A stretch of 12,625 nt of DNA from Terrimonas_A sp036262095 (GCA_036262095.1 DATAJQ010000124.1:1-12625); one strand, 5' to 3'. Shown: positions 1 through 7,416, numbered from the stretch's first letter. Numbers and translations: made by a program. Notes: generated by a model not told the origin, from the sequence alone.

Positions 1-739
1 AAAAGAACTTGTACGTATCGCGGTTAAATCAATGGGGCTGGATGAACTTTCTCCATTCAAACCCGAGGAAAGAGTGATCGAGTATCTTTTGCAGGATAAG
101 GCAGACAGCAAGCTGGTCAATATGAGCCTGACTGCCTTTGCCGATGAAACTGCAAGTGAGAGTCCTGCTCCTGGTGGTGGTTCCATTGCTGCCTACGTGG
201 GCGCTTTGGGTGCTGCACTGGCTACCATGGTCGCCAATCTTTCCTCGCATAAAAAAGGATGGGATGAGCGCTGGGAAGAGTTCAGCAATTGGGCAGAGAA
301 AGGAGAGCAGTATAAAGCCAGGCTTGTTGGGCTGGTAGATGCAGATACCCGGGCCTTTAACCGGATCATGCAGGCGTTTGGACTGCCCAAATCTACAGAT
401 GCTGAGAAAGCCGCCCGCCATGCTGCTATCCAGGAGGCGATCCGCTATGCTATCGAAGTTCCTTTCCAGGTGATGCAAACTGCTTATGAAAGCATGGAAG
501 TCATAAAGGCCATGGCCGAAACCGGCAATCCCAATTCCGTATCGGATGCAGGGGTAGGAGCGCTTTGCGCCCGGGCTTCTGTGATGGGAGCTTTTATGAA
601 TGTCCGCATCAATGCGTCTGGCTATGACGACAAGGTGTTTGTAGCAGATATTATTGACCGCGGCAGGAAAATAGAGAACAATACCATAGCTTTAGAGAAC
701 GATATTTTAAAAATTGTCAATGAAAAAATTGGATGCTGA
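1..739 (+). CDS. ftcD: Formimidoyltransferase-cyclodeaminase, C-terminal part (5' end outside window)
   Basis: The reading frame is open from base 2 (KELVRIAVKS, then MGLDELSPFKPEE), so about 245 C-terminal residues are visible and the start lies upstream. The first stretch is the tail of the formiminotransferase domain. From about visible residue 45 comes the cyclodeaminase domain with the family hallmark SESPAPGGGSIAAYVGALGA, followed by the helical HKKGWDERWEEF and KIENNTIALENDI segments. Fused enzymes of this family are usually about 550 residues, so roughly half is missing. The cytosolic enzyme moves the formimino group of formiminoglutamate, a histidine-breakdown intermediate, to tetrahydrofolate; the cyclodeaminase then releases ammonia to give methenyl-THF. 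The stop TGA at 737-739 lies inside the next gene, which points to an operon. The family call is firm; the role in histidine use is supported by the neighbour. Confidence 0.93.
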   Translation, partial: KELVRIAVKSMGLDELSPFKPEERVIEYLLQDKADSKLVNMSLTAFADETASESPAPGGGSIAAYVGALGAALATMVANLSSHKKGWDERWEEFSNWAEKGEQYKARLVGLVDADTRAFNRIMQAFGLPKSTDAEKAARHAAIQEAIRYAIEVPFQVMQTAYESMEVIKAMAETGNPNSVSDAGVGALCARASVMGAFMNVRINASGYDDKVFVADIIDRGRKIENNTIALENDILKIVNEKIGC

Positions 740-1823
740 ACACCCCGTCAGAATAGGAGGCACAAAAGCAGCCCCGCATCTCAGGCTTTATAACCGTGAA
801 GACCTGATGTCGCTCACCCGCTTGCGCCGTTTTGAAACAAAACTGGGTGAACGTCTGCAGGTAGTGATGGATGCGGATGATATAGAAAAGTCCATTCAAT
901 CATCATCAGCAAAATTCATTCTCTTCGGTATACCGGAAGATATCGGCGCCAAAGGAAATTATGGTATCGGTGGCGCCGATACTTTATGGATCCCCTTTCT
1001 CCAAAGTTTCCTGAATATTCAAAGCAATGATTTCTTTGATGGGCAGGAAGTGCTGGTATTGGGGCATTTTGATTTTGGCGACATACAATATCTTATCGAT
1101 ACTACTGCAAAAGGGGAAGAGGAAAAGATAGAAGCTTACAGGCATGCAGTGAATGTGATAGATGAGGAGGTGGAACATATTGCCAAACTGATCACAAGCC
1201 TGAAGAAACTACCGGTGGTTATCGGTGGAGGTCACAACAACTCTTATCCTCTTATCAAAGGAGCGGCCAAAGGGTGGCATAAAGCCGGAGTGATACCTTT
1301 GCCGCAGATCAACTGTATCAATGTAGACGCTCACGCCGATTACCGTCCGGCCGAAGGCCGGCATAGTGGCAATGCTTTCCGCTATGCGGAAGAAGACGGC
1401 TTCCTGCAAAAATATTGCATCGTGGGATTGCATGAAAACTATCTGCAGCAAAACTGCTGGTCAGATATCGTAAACAATCCCTTTATCGATTGCATCACGT
1501 TTGAAGATATTTTCATCCATGAAAAAAGGACTTTCCTGCAAGCTATTGCACATGCAACAGGATTTACAGGCGACACACTTGCCGGAATAGATCTAGACCT
1601 GGACGGAATTCAAAATACTCTCAGCAGCGCTATGACACCTGTCGGCATTTCGGCCATCCAGGCACGTCAATATGTTTCCTTTGCTGCTGCGGATGCAAGG
1701 CCTGCTTACCTGCATATCTGCGAAGGTGCGGCAAGGCTTACAGATGGACGGTCGGATGCAACAAGCGGCAAACTGATCAGTTACCTGGTGAGTGATTTTA
1801 TTAAAATGGTATGCCAAGGTTGA
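720..1823 (+). CDS. hutG: Formimidoylglutamase-like enzyme, arginase/ureohydrolase family
   Basis: 367 residues from the ATG at 720, preferred over a TTG six bases upstream at 714. The manganese-binding motifs of the arginase fold are all present: GGGH at 169-172, DAHAD at 203-207 and DLDLD at 291-295. A helical N-terminal extension of about 65 residues precedes the fold, as in the Bacteroidota branch of the family. CEGAA at 334-338 sits where arginases carry a conserved glutamate. The likely reaction is formiminoglutamate plus water to glutamate plus formamide. The start lies 20 bp inside ftcD with no visible Shine-Dalgarno sequence, so translation is probably coupled. Its 3' end overlaps the convergent patatin gene by 23 bp. 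Family membership is certain from the motifs; the substrate is inferred from ftcD, and another ureohydrolase activity cannot be excluded. Confidence 0.85.
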   Translation: MKKLDAEHPVRIGGTKAAPHLRLYNREDLMSLTRLRRFETKLGERLQVVMDADDIEKSIQSSSAKFILFGIPEDIGAKGNYGIGGADTLWIPFLQSFLNIQSNDFFDGQEVLVLGHFDFGDIQYLIDTTAKGEEEKIEAYRHAVNVIDEEVEHIAKLITSLKKLPVVIGGGHNNSYPLIKGAAKGWHKAGVIPLPQINCINVDAHADYRPAEGRHSGNAFRYAEEDGFLQKYCIVGLHENYLQQNCWSDIVNNPFIDCITFEDIFIHEKRTFLQAIAHATGFTGDTLAGIDLDLDGIQNTLSSAMTPVGISAIQARQYVSFAAADARPAYLHICEGAARLTDGRSDATSGKLISYLVSDFIKMVCQG

Positions 1824-4023
1824 TAAAGGTCTGCACTTTCCCTGTTTGATCACTATACATCAGACTGAGATCAAGCGGCCCCAGGGCAAAATTGTAAGAG
1901 AAGGTAAGGGCATAACCAGAATAGAAATCCTTGCTTTGGAAAAACTTGCTCTTGTTCACAATATTGTTGAACAATACATTGGCTCTTCCCGTGATATAAG
2001 TAGAATTGAATATCTGCCAGCGTAATCCGCCCTGCACCGCAGCATACGATGTGCTGTAAACAGAACCTTCCTGCATACCGGCAAACAATACCTGCCTCCT
2101 GAAAAGCTTGATCATGCCTCCAACAACAAATTCATTCATTACATTATCGCCATAATCGAAATTAATACCGCTCTGAGCAGACAGGAATGCTGTTGTTTTA
2201 TTAATAAGCGGCAGATATCCTTCAGCAGAAACGGTAGTGTACAGGAAAGGTTTATTGGTGGCTTTGATTGAATCGGGATTGGGCAGCGGTGAACCATTTG
2301 CAAGGAAACTGATTTTTAGATCCTGCCTTACAACACGTCCGCCTTCAAACTCAACTTTAATTCCTTTCTTGGGAAAATTGACCCGGTCGAGTGTGTTACT
2401 GTTCAGATAAGCCAGGAAGGTAGAAAACTGGCTCCTGCCTTTGAAAGCGAGCTCAGGTGTAATGGTCGGCTTATACCTCAGCCACTCGAAGCGATGCCCT
2501 ATGCCTACAGTAACGTTACGGCTGGTGGAATAATGGAATTTCTCACTTACTTCCCAGTAGTTCTGGTTATACAGGCCTGTTTGCTTGTATTGATCATAAG
2601 CGATAAAATCCAGCCGGTCGAATTGTGTTTTCAATGTGAAGCCAAAGTTCTTCAGCCTGCCGAGGTATTGAAGATGTTCTGCCCTGAGCCGGAGGCTTTC
2701 TCCCAGGTTCAATGTTACGAGGCTTCTTGAATTGGGTGTAAAGAAATTGCGGGTAGTGAAATTGCCAATGACGCTGATGCCGGAAAAGCGTGTATAATGA
2801 ATGCCCAGCTTGGCAAATGTCAATGCGTTTTCTTCCACATCAAAATGAATATGGCAGGTGCCGTCTGCTTTTTCTTCCAGTGAATAATTGATCCTTTTAT
2901 AATAACGGGTGCCGAATGCGCGCCTGACCAGATAGCCCAGCTTTTTAGCAGTGTAGGTTCCGTTATTGATAAAGCCCATTGTATGTACAAAAAAATCAGG
3001 AGTGGTCTTTTCCAATCCGCCTACATCAAAAGAACTGATCCTGACTTCTTTTACCTGGGGCAGGCGTTCTTCCGGTCTGGATTGTTGCCCATAAATAGCA
3101 TCCAATGAATCTTTGAGATGTTTCAGGCGGGGATAGAGTTTTCTTCCTTCCTCCATCCCTTTTTCTATAATGGCTTCCGATTCTGAGAAGCTGCCCATGT
3201 TATAGTTTTCCAATTCAAGAGGGATATAAATATCACAGAGCGGTATCTCCTTTTTTGTATCCTCACTTTCCCGGAAGAAAGCGACCTGCAATAATATCTG
3301 GAACACATTTCTTATTTTGTCGGAAGGAAGCAGGCCATTTGCTACATTACTGCCAATTACAAAGTCGGCCCCCATTTCTCTAACATCCCTTGCCGGGAAA
3401 TTGCGCACGATACCTCCGTCCACCAGTTTCCCTTTTTCATAATTTACTGCAGTAAAAAAAGAAGGGATGGCCATGCTTGAGCGGACAGCGCTGGTCACTT
3501 CTCCCTTATGCATTACCACGGCCTCACCACTGCTTACATCAGTGCTGATGCACCGGAAAGGAATGCTGAACTTCGAAAAATCTTTGATATTGTATACGGG
3601 AAAGAAGAGTTCCGAAAATTTTAACCAGAGTTCCTGCCCTTCAAGCAGGCCGGTGGAGAAGTGAAACCGGTGATTGATCCAGGGAAGCTCTACAATATAT
3701 TTATAAGCCTCATCCTTTTCCTGCATCAATAAACTGCGCATGCTGGCCTGGTTGCTGAACAGGGCATCCCAGTCAATATCCCTCACGATCTTTACCAGCG
3801 TATCGGCTGAATAACCTACAGCATACAATCCGCCAACAATAGCGCCCATACTGGTGCCGGAGATATAATCCACTTTGAGGCCGGCAGAATCAATTGCATG
3901 CAAAATACCCAGATGGGCCAGTCCTTTCGCACCACCGCCACTGAGGGTAACGCCGATCTTTGGCCGCTGAGCCAATAAGCAAAAGGGTACTGCAAGAAGT
4001 AAAAGGGTTAATCTGACCTTCAA
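1801..4023 (-). CDS. Patatin-like phospholipase with POTRA-like and outer-membrane barrel domains
   Basis: 740 residues. A signal peptide (about residues 1-19, ending LLAQ) leads into a patatin domain at about 22-235 with oxyanion loop SGGGAKG (28-34), nucleophile elbow GTSMG (Ser58) and DGG (Asp202), the complete Ser-Asp dyad. A POTRA-like segment (about 324-397, starting KEVRISSFDV) follows, then a beta-strand-rich region (about 400-740) ending in phenylalanine, as in Omp85/TpsB barrels. This matches the PlpD-type (type Vd) plan of a lipase joined to its own barrel, so an outer-membrane phospholipase A is likely. The frame has a stop at 4054-4056 and no ATG before Ser58, so the start must be the TTG at 4021-4023, which places the signal peptide correctly. 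Its 3' end overlaps hutG. Whether the lipase faces the periplasm or the surface cannot be read from sequence. Confidence 0.9.
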   Translation of the reverse strand: MKVRLTLLLLAVPFCLLAQRPKIGVTLSGGGAKGLAHLGILHAIDSAGLKVDYISGTSMGAIVGGLYAVGYSADTLVKIVRDIDWDALFSNQASMRSLLMQEKDEAYKYIVELPWINHRFHFSTGLLEGQELWLKFSELFFPVYNIKDFSKFSIPFRCISTDVSSGEAVVMHKGEVTSAVRSSMAIPSFFTAVNYEKGKLVDGGIVRNFPARDVREMGADFVIGSNVANGLLPSDKIRNVFQILLQVAFFRESEDTKKEIPLCDIYIPLELENYNMGSFSESEAIIEKGMEEGRKLYPRLKHLKDSLDAIYGQQSRPEERLPQVKEVRISSFDVGGLEKTTPDFFVHTMGFINNGTYTAKKLGYLVRRAFGTRYYKRINYSLEEKADGTCHIHFDVEENALTFAKLGIHYTRFSGISVIGNFTTRNFFTPNSRSLVTLNLGESLRLRAEHLQYLGRLKNFGFTLKTQFDRLDFIAYDQYKQTGLYNQNYWEVSEKFHYSTSRNVTVGIGHRFEWLRYKPTITPELAFKGRSQFSTFLAYLNSNTLDRVNFPKKGIKVEFEGGRVVRQDLKISFLANGSPLPNPDSIKATNKPFLYTTVSAEGYLPLINKTTAFLSAQSGINFDYGDNVMNEFVVGGMIKLFRRQVLFAGMQEGSVYSTSYAAVQGGLRWQIFNSTYITGRANVLFNNIVNKSKFFQSKDFYSGYALTFSYNFALGPLDLSLMYSDQTGKVQTFINLGIPF

Positions 4024-4102
4024 GGAATGGGATTTATCAGGTGGACAAGGGAGTTATTTCTACACAAAATAATGCATTTACGGAATAACCTTACTAATAT
4101 AA

Positions 4103-4132
4103 AAGGCTGCCAGTTATCGAACAGGCAGCCTT
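4103..4132 (-). terminator. Hairpin terminator of the BON/SH3b unit
   Basis: Nine-base perfect arms, AAGGCTGCC at 4103-4111 and GGCAGCCTT at 4124-4132, enclose a 12-base loop. Read on the minus strand the stem is followed by TTATATTAG, a modest T-rich tract. It begins about 22 bp past the stop of the SH3b gene, so it should end transcription from the 5090-4155 unit before the patatin gene. Confidence 0.75.
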
Positions 4133-4154
4133 CCTTTTATAAGAATAAAAAAAA

Positions 4155-4577
4155 TTATCCTTCGGGTGTCAGGTATTGTGCATAAGCATACCCTTCTTCC
4201 CCTTTATCTGTCCTGATCAGCCACCATTGGTCATTGGTCTTGCTCACCAGTGTTACAATAGAATGATGGGCGGCTTTGCCAACTATTGGTTGATCTGTGC
4301 CCGGACCTTTACGGATGTTCAGGTTTGACTTTTCTGTTGTCACTTTTGCTTTTGCGCCCGGAGCTGCTGCAGCTACATTTACATTCATAACCATATCGCC
4401 GGCAAGAAAGTTGGGATCGATCTTGTTGTACATATCCCATAACTGATCTTTCACCGCTCCTGAAGGAGCCTCCCCGTCCACATACAACACACCGTCTTTT
4501 TCTATTACCTGGAGATTGTTAACGCCTGATGCTTTTGCAGCATCGAGCAATTCCTTGTATTTATCTTGTAATGCCAT
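4155..4577 (-). CDS. BON-like plus bacterial SH3 (SH3b) domain protein without signal peptide
   Basis: 140 residues from an ATG at 4577. Residues about 3-68 look like a BON domain: a helix (KYKELLDAAKASG), a strand with DGVLYVDGEA, a second helix and a final strand MVMNVNV. An Ala/Pro linker (69-77) joins an SH3b domain (about 79-137) with the typical LNIRKGPGTDQPIVG and WWLIRTDKGEEGYAYAQYL. No signal peptide or membrane segment is present, so the protein should stay in the cytoplasm, although SH3b domains usually bind cell wall. The gene starts 15 bp after the double-BON lipoprotein gene and is almost surely co-transcribed. The plan (BON plus a small ligand-binding domain, about 140-150 residues, no signal) resembles E. 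coli Kbp/YgaU, a cytoplasmic potassium-binding protein with BON plus LysM. That functional parallel is my inference; the BON call is moderate and the SH3b call strong. Confidence 0.85.
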   Translation of the reverse strand: MALQDKYKELLDAAKASGVNNLQVIEKDGVLYVDGEAPSGAVKDQLWDMYNKIDPNFLAGDMVMNVNVAAAAPGAKAKVTTEKSNLNIRKGPGTDQPIVGKAAHHSIVTLVSKTNDQWWLIRTDKGEEGYAYAQYLTPEG

Positions 4578-4592
4578 AAGATTAGTTTTAGG

Positions 4593-5090
4593 TTATTTTA
4601 CTTTTAAACCGCTTGCATCAACTTTTTTGGGTTTCAAACCATCCAACGCCATTTTCACTTTTCTCCAGTCGGCTGCTTTTATTTCACCTGTTACAGTGAT
4701 AACACCATCACTGACGGTTGCTTTGATACCGGGATGATCTTTGAGCGCATCGGTTACTCCTTTAGTGAGGGGGTCATCAGCTGCTATGTCAGGAGCAGGG
4801 GCGGGAGGCGGCGGGGGAGCCATTACGGTTGTGTTATCCTGTACAGACTTCACACCTTTTACAGCCGATACGGTGGATTGAAGCGCAGTTTTTGCAGAAG
4901 CTTCTGTTACCTCGCCCGTAATAGTTACAGCACCATCTTTTACATCCACCATCAGGCCGGAATAACCAGGGGTAGAAGCCAGGGCCGCTTCAACTGCCGT
5001 TTTAACATCCGCATCTTTTACCTTGCCTTTGCAAGCTGGCAGATAAAAGAGCATGGTCGAAAGGGCAATAGCCGTCAACATTTTTTTCAT
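4593..5090 (-). CDS. Double BON-domain lipoprotein
   Basis: 165 residues from the ATG at 5090. The frame stays open up to 5171, but the ATG at 5090 puts a lipoprotein signal at the N-terminus (MKKMLTAIALSTMLFYLPAC, lipobox LPAC, lipidated Cys20). Two BON domains follow. The first, about 24-88, contains DGAVTITGEV and ends near VKSVQDNTTV. A proline-rich linker (PPPPPAPAP) leads to the second, about 105-165, with DGVITVTGEI. BON domains are small folds of periplasmic and envelope proteins such as OsmY, linked to membrane or lipid association and stress. It is the first gene of a two-gene unit with the BON-like/SH3b protein 15 bp downstream. No Lys-Asp/Glu-rich surface-export signal follows the cysteine, so a periplasm-facing lipoprotein is the simplest reading. 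Its ligand is unknown. Confidence 0.88.
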   Translation of the reverse strand: MKKMLTAIALSTMLFYLPACKGKVKDADVKTAVEAALASTPGYSGLMVDVKDGAVTITGEVTEASAKTALQSTVSAVKGVKSVQDNTTVMAPPPPPAPAPDIAADDPLTKGVTDALKDHPGIKATVSDGVITVTGEIKAADWRKVKMALDGLKPKKVDASGLKVK

Positions 5091-5140
5091 ACGCTGAGTT
5101 TTTAGGTTACTTAATTCCCGTAACGCTGGTTTACAGGTGA

Positions 5141-5167
5141 CATGCCGAAGATAACTCAATCGGCGTG
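5141..5167 (-). promoter_or_regulatory. Imperfect hairpin in the leader of the BON gene
   Basis: CATGCCGA (5141-5148) pairs with TCGGCGTG (5160-5167) at seven of eight positions, the eighth being a possible G-U pair, across an 11-base loop. It lies about 50 bp before the BON lipoprotein start. It could be a leader stem or an operator. I see no clear TAnnTTTG promoter nearby (TATCTTCG within the loop region is one base off), so the role is open. Confidence 0.25.
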
Positions 5168-5223
5168 CCATAAAACAGGCGTAAGATTATCTTTTTGTAT
5201 TCAGAAAGGGCTTGAGGCGTCGA

Positions 5224-5331
5224 CCGATGGCCGATGTTCGAATGGCCGATCGCCGGGGTGACAATGGAAAAGGGACTGACCCTGGTGTACATGTTCATTC
5301 AGTCATCGGCCATTCGAACATCGGCCATCGG
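5224..5331. repeat. 27-bp perfect inverted repeat with 54-bp spacer (REP/MITE-like element)
   Basis: The arm at 5224-5250 is the exact reverse complement of the arm at 5305-5331. Each arm holds the 9-mer ATGGCCGAT twice (5227-5235 and 5242-5250 in the left arm) around the palindrome TTCGAA. The spacer holds a further inverted pair, GACTGA at 5274-5279 and TCAGTC at 5299-5304, touching the right arm. The element begins 7 bp beyond the ABC-F stop and lies more than 130 bp ahead of the BON gene. I see no open reading frame of interest inside and no clear target duplication. It may be a dispersed intergenic palindrome, and as RNA it would form a very stable stem that could protect or end the ABC-F transcript. 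Copy number in the genome cannot be judged here. Confidence 0.8.
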
Positions 5332-5338
5332 ATACCGC

Positions 5339-7306
5339 TCAGTTCTTCTCAAGTTCCATTATCTTCTCAAAAACCTGCTCATACTGCGTATTCAATTGTG
5401 AAAGCTCTGCTTCAGCTTTTTTATAAGCATCTTCTGCTTCTTTGAACTTGTTTTTATCTGTATAAGTTGCGGGATCAGCCAGTGAAGCTTCGAGCCCGGT
5501 TTTTTCTTTATTGAGCTGGGCGATCTTTTCTTCCAGTTGCTGAAATATCCGCTGCTGCTTCTGCAATTCTTTTTTTGCTTCCTTGTTGATAGGTGCAGAA
5601 GAAGGCTGGCTTACCGGGGCTGTAACTGGTTTGGCCTCTGTTTTCGCTTCCGGCTTCTCCGTTTTGGATGATTTGCTTTCAGCTTTTTTCTGTTCTGCTT
5701 CCTGTTTGGCCATGCGTTCTTTCCATGCTACCCATTCATCATAACCGCCTTTGAATTCTTTTACCTTATGATCAACGATCTCCCAGATCTTATTGGCGGT
5801 TTTGGAAACGAAATAGCGGTCGTGGCTTACGAGGATCAGGCTACCTTCATATTTATTCAGTGCATCGATCAGCAGGTCGCAGCTATGCATGTCGAGGTGG
5901 TTGGTCGGTTCGTCAAGCATCAGGAAATTGGCTTTGCTCACCATTGTTTTGGCCAGTGCTACCCGCGCTTTCTCACCACCGCTCAATACCCTGATCTTTT
6001 TATCCGAATCATCGCCGCTGAAAAGGAAACAACCCAGCAGGGTGCGCAATTCCAGGTCGGTCATCTGGCTGCCGCATTCCTTCATTTCATCAAGGATGGT
6101 ATTATTGATATTAAGCGCTTCCAACTGGTGCTGCGCATAAAAACTTTCTTCCACGTTATGACCCCATTTGCGGTCACCTTCATAACTTTCTACACCTGCA
6201 ATGATCCGCAGCAGGGTTGATTTCCCTTTGCCGTTTGCCCCGATCAGCGCGATCTTATCCCCACGGTCAATTTCTGCAGAAGTTCCTTCAACGATGATAT
6301 TATCACCAAATGATTTGGATATATCTTTCAATTCCACCAGTACCCGTCCCGGTGTTTTATCCACCCGGAAATTGATCCGGATATTCGGCCGTTCAATGGC
6401 TACGTCTTCAATGCGCTCCAGCTTGTCGAGCCTTTTTTGTATGCTTTGCGCTTGCGCAGCCTTGCTGGCTTTTGCTTTAAAACGCTCCACAAAGCGTTCC
6501 TGCTGGCGGATATAATCCTGCTGATTTTCGTAAGCTTTTTGCTGCAGGTCTATGCGGATGGCTTTTTCCTTTTCATAAAAATCATAATTGCCATTGTAGA
6601 TATGCAGTTCCTGCTGATACAATTCCACGATCTTGGTCACCATCCGGTTCAGGAAATATTTATCGTGGCTGACGATCACCACGGAGCCCTGGTAATGCAG
6701 CAAATATTTTTCCAGCCATTCAATGGAAGGAAGGTCAAGGTGGTTGGTCGGTTCGTCAAGCAAAAGAAGGTCCGGCGCCTGCAGGATCATTTTGGCCAGC
6801 AATACACGCATTCTCCAGCCACCGCTGAATTCTTTATAAGGGCGCTGCAGATCGGCATTGGAAAAGCCCAGGCCCTGCAACACTTCTTCTGTGCGGTGAT
6901 GGATATCATAGCCTCCGAGTGTTTCCAGTTCATGCAGTTTATCAGAATACTCATGCAATACTTTCTCATCACCGGTTTTTTCCAGCTCTTTCCCCAACTC
7001 TTCTATTTCCTTTTCCAGCAGCAACACTCTTTCAAAAGCGCTTAATGCCACCTGTAGGATGGATTCATTGGTATCAAAACTCAAAAGGTCCTGGTGCAGG
7101 TAACCGATAGTAGTGGTCCTGCTTCTTTCCACCGTGCCGGCTGAAGGGCTGTATTGACCTACCAGCAATTTCAACAGAGTTGATTTTCCTGTGCCATTAT
7201 AACCGATCAAACCGATCCTTTCCCCGGGCTGGATATGCCAGGTGGCATCTTCCAGGATGACCCTTGCTCCAAATTCGAATGTGACGTTTTGTAATCCTGC
7301 TAACAT
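5339..7306 (-). CDS. ABC-F family ATPase (ribosome-associated, duplicated ATP-binding cassette)
   Basis: 655 residues from the ATG at 7306; a TTG two codons upstream is possible but less likely. Two ATPase cassettes are complete. Cassette 1 has Walker A GYNGTGKS (35-42), signature FSGGW (160-164) and Walker B LLLLDEP followed by TNHLD. Cassette 2 has Walker A GANGKGKS (356-363), signature LSGGE (441-445) and FLMLDEP followed by TNHLD. Between them lies the long charged helical linker (about 240-310) that reaches the ribosomal P site in this family. A Lys/Glu/Ala/Pro-rich stretch (about 530-575) leads to a C-terminal coiled coil (about 577-654), as in Uup. No membrane segments are present, so this is a soluble translation factor, not a transporter. 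Housekeeping use (Uup/YdiF type) is more likely than antibiotic resistance, but sequence alone does not settle this. Confidence 0.93.
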   Translation of the reverse strand: MLAGLQNVTFEFGARVILEDATWHIQPGERIGLIGYNGTGKSTLLKLLVGQYSPSAGTVERSRTTTIGYLHQDLLSFDTNESILQVALSAFERVLLLEKEIEELGKELEKTGDEKVLHEYSDKLHELETLGGYDIHHRTEEVLQGLGFSNADLQRPYKEFSGGWRMRVLLAKMILQAPDLLLLDEPTNHLDLPSIEWLEKYLLHYQGSVVIVSHDKYFLNRMVTKIVELYQQELHIYNGNYDFYEKEKAIRIDLQQKAYENQQDYIRQQERFVERFKAKASKAAQAQSIQKRLDKLERIEDVAIERPNIRINFRVDKTPGRVLVELKDISKSFGDNIIVEGTSAEIDRGDKIALIGANGKGKSTLLRIIAGVESYEGDRKWGHNVEESFYAQHQLEALNINNTILDEMKECGSQMTDLELRTLLGCFLFSGDDSDKKIRVLSGGEKARVALAKTMVSKANFLMLDEPTNHLDMHSCDLLIDALNKYEGSLILVSHDRYFVSKTANKIWEIVDHKVKEFKGGYDEWVAWKERMAKQEAEQKKAESKSSKTEKPEAKTEAKPVTAPVSQPSSAPINKEAKKELQKQQRIFQQLEEKIAQLNKEKTGLEASLADPATYTDKNKFKEAEDAYKKAEAELSQLNTQYEQVFEKIMELEKN

Positions 7307-7326
7307 TTTCAATAATTAATAATCCA

Positions 7327-7346
7327 AACCGGCATTAACCGGCATT
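7327..7346. repeat. Two perfect tandem copies of a 10-mer in the ABC-F leader
   Basis: The unit AACCGGCATT occurs back to back at 7327-7336 and 7337-7346, between the ABC-F start codon and its proposed -7 element. Ten-base spacing puts the copies on the same face of the helix, which would suit a protein-binding site. It may equally be a chance slippage duplication. Confidence 0.4.
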
Positions 7347-7356
7347 CCGAATCCCG

Positions 7357-7364
7357 CAAAAATA
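7357..7364 (-). promoter_or_regulatory. Bacteroidota -7 promoter element for the ABC-F gene
   Basis: On the minus strand this reads TATTTTTG, an exact match to the Bacteroidota -7 consensus TAnnTTTG, about 50 bp before the ABC-F start. No TTG -33 element is present at the usual distance, so the call rests on one box and its orientation. Confidence 0.45.
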
Positions 7365-7392
7365 AAGAATTCCACCTTGCCTTTCCGGCTAT

Positions 7393-7400
7393 TATCTTTG
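7393..7400 (+). promoter_or_regulatory. Bacteroidota -7 promoter element for the DUF3347 gene
   Basis: TATCTTTG matches TAnnTTTG exactly and ends 16 bp before the start codon at 7417, which implies a very short leader. The only upstream TTG (7377-7379) is 13 bp away, shorter than the usual spacing of about 17-23 bp. It is divergent from the ABC-F element, so both genes would be driven from one 110-bp region. Confidence 0.45.
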
Positions 7401-7416
7401 TTGAAATGGTTACCTG

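Noticed and set aside
4734..5105. 123-residue Arg/Tyr-rich open frame antisense to the BON lipoprotein
   Set aside because: It is the complement of the BON coding region; its arginine- and glycine-rich run mirrors the proline-rich linker on the real strand.
5091..5171. Longer start for the BON lipoprotein (27 extra residues)
   Set aside because: The extension would bury the lipoprotein signal in the interior; the ATG at 5090 places a textbook lipobox at residue 17-20.
6437..7045. 202-residue open frame on the plus strand inside the ABC-F gene
   Set aside because: It is antisense to well-conserved ATPase motifs, has no domain I recognise and no promoter or start context; it is a shadow of the ABC-F codons.
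5339..7306. ABC-F gene as an antibiotic-resistance determinant
   Set aside because: The C-terminal coiled coil and general plan fit housekeeping Uup/YdiF-type proteins, and no resistance or mobile genes are nearby.
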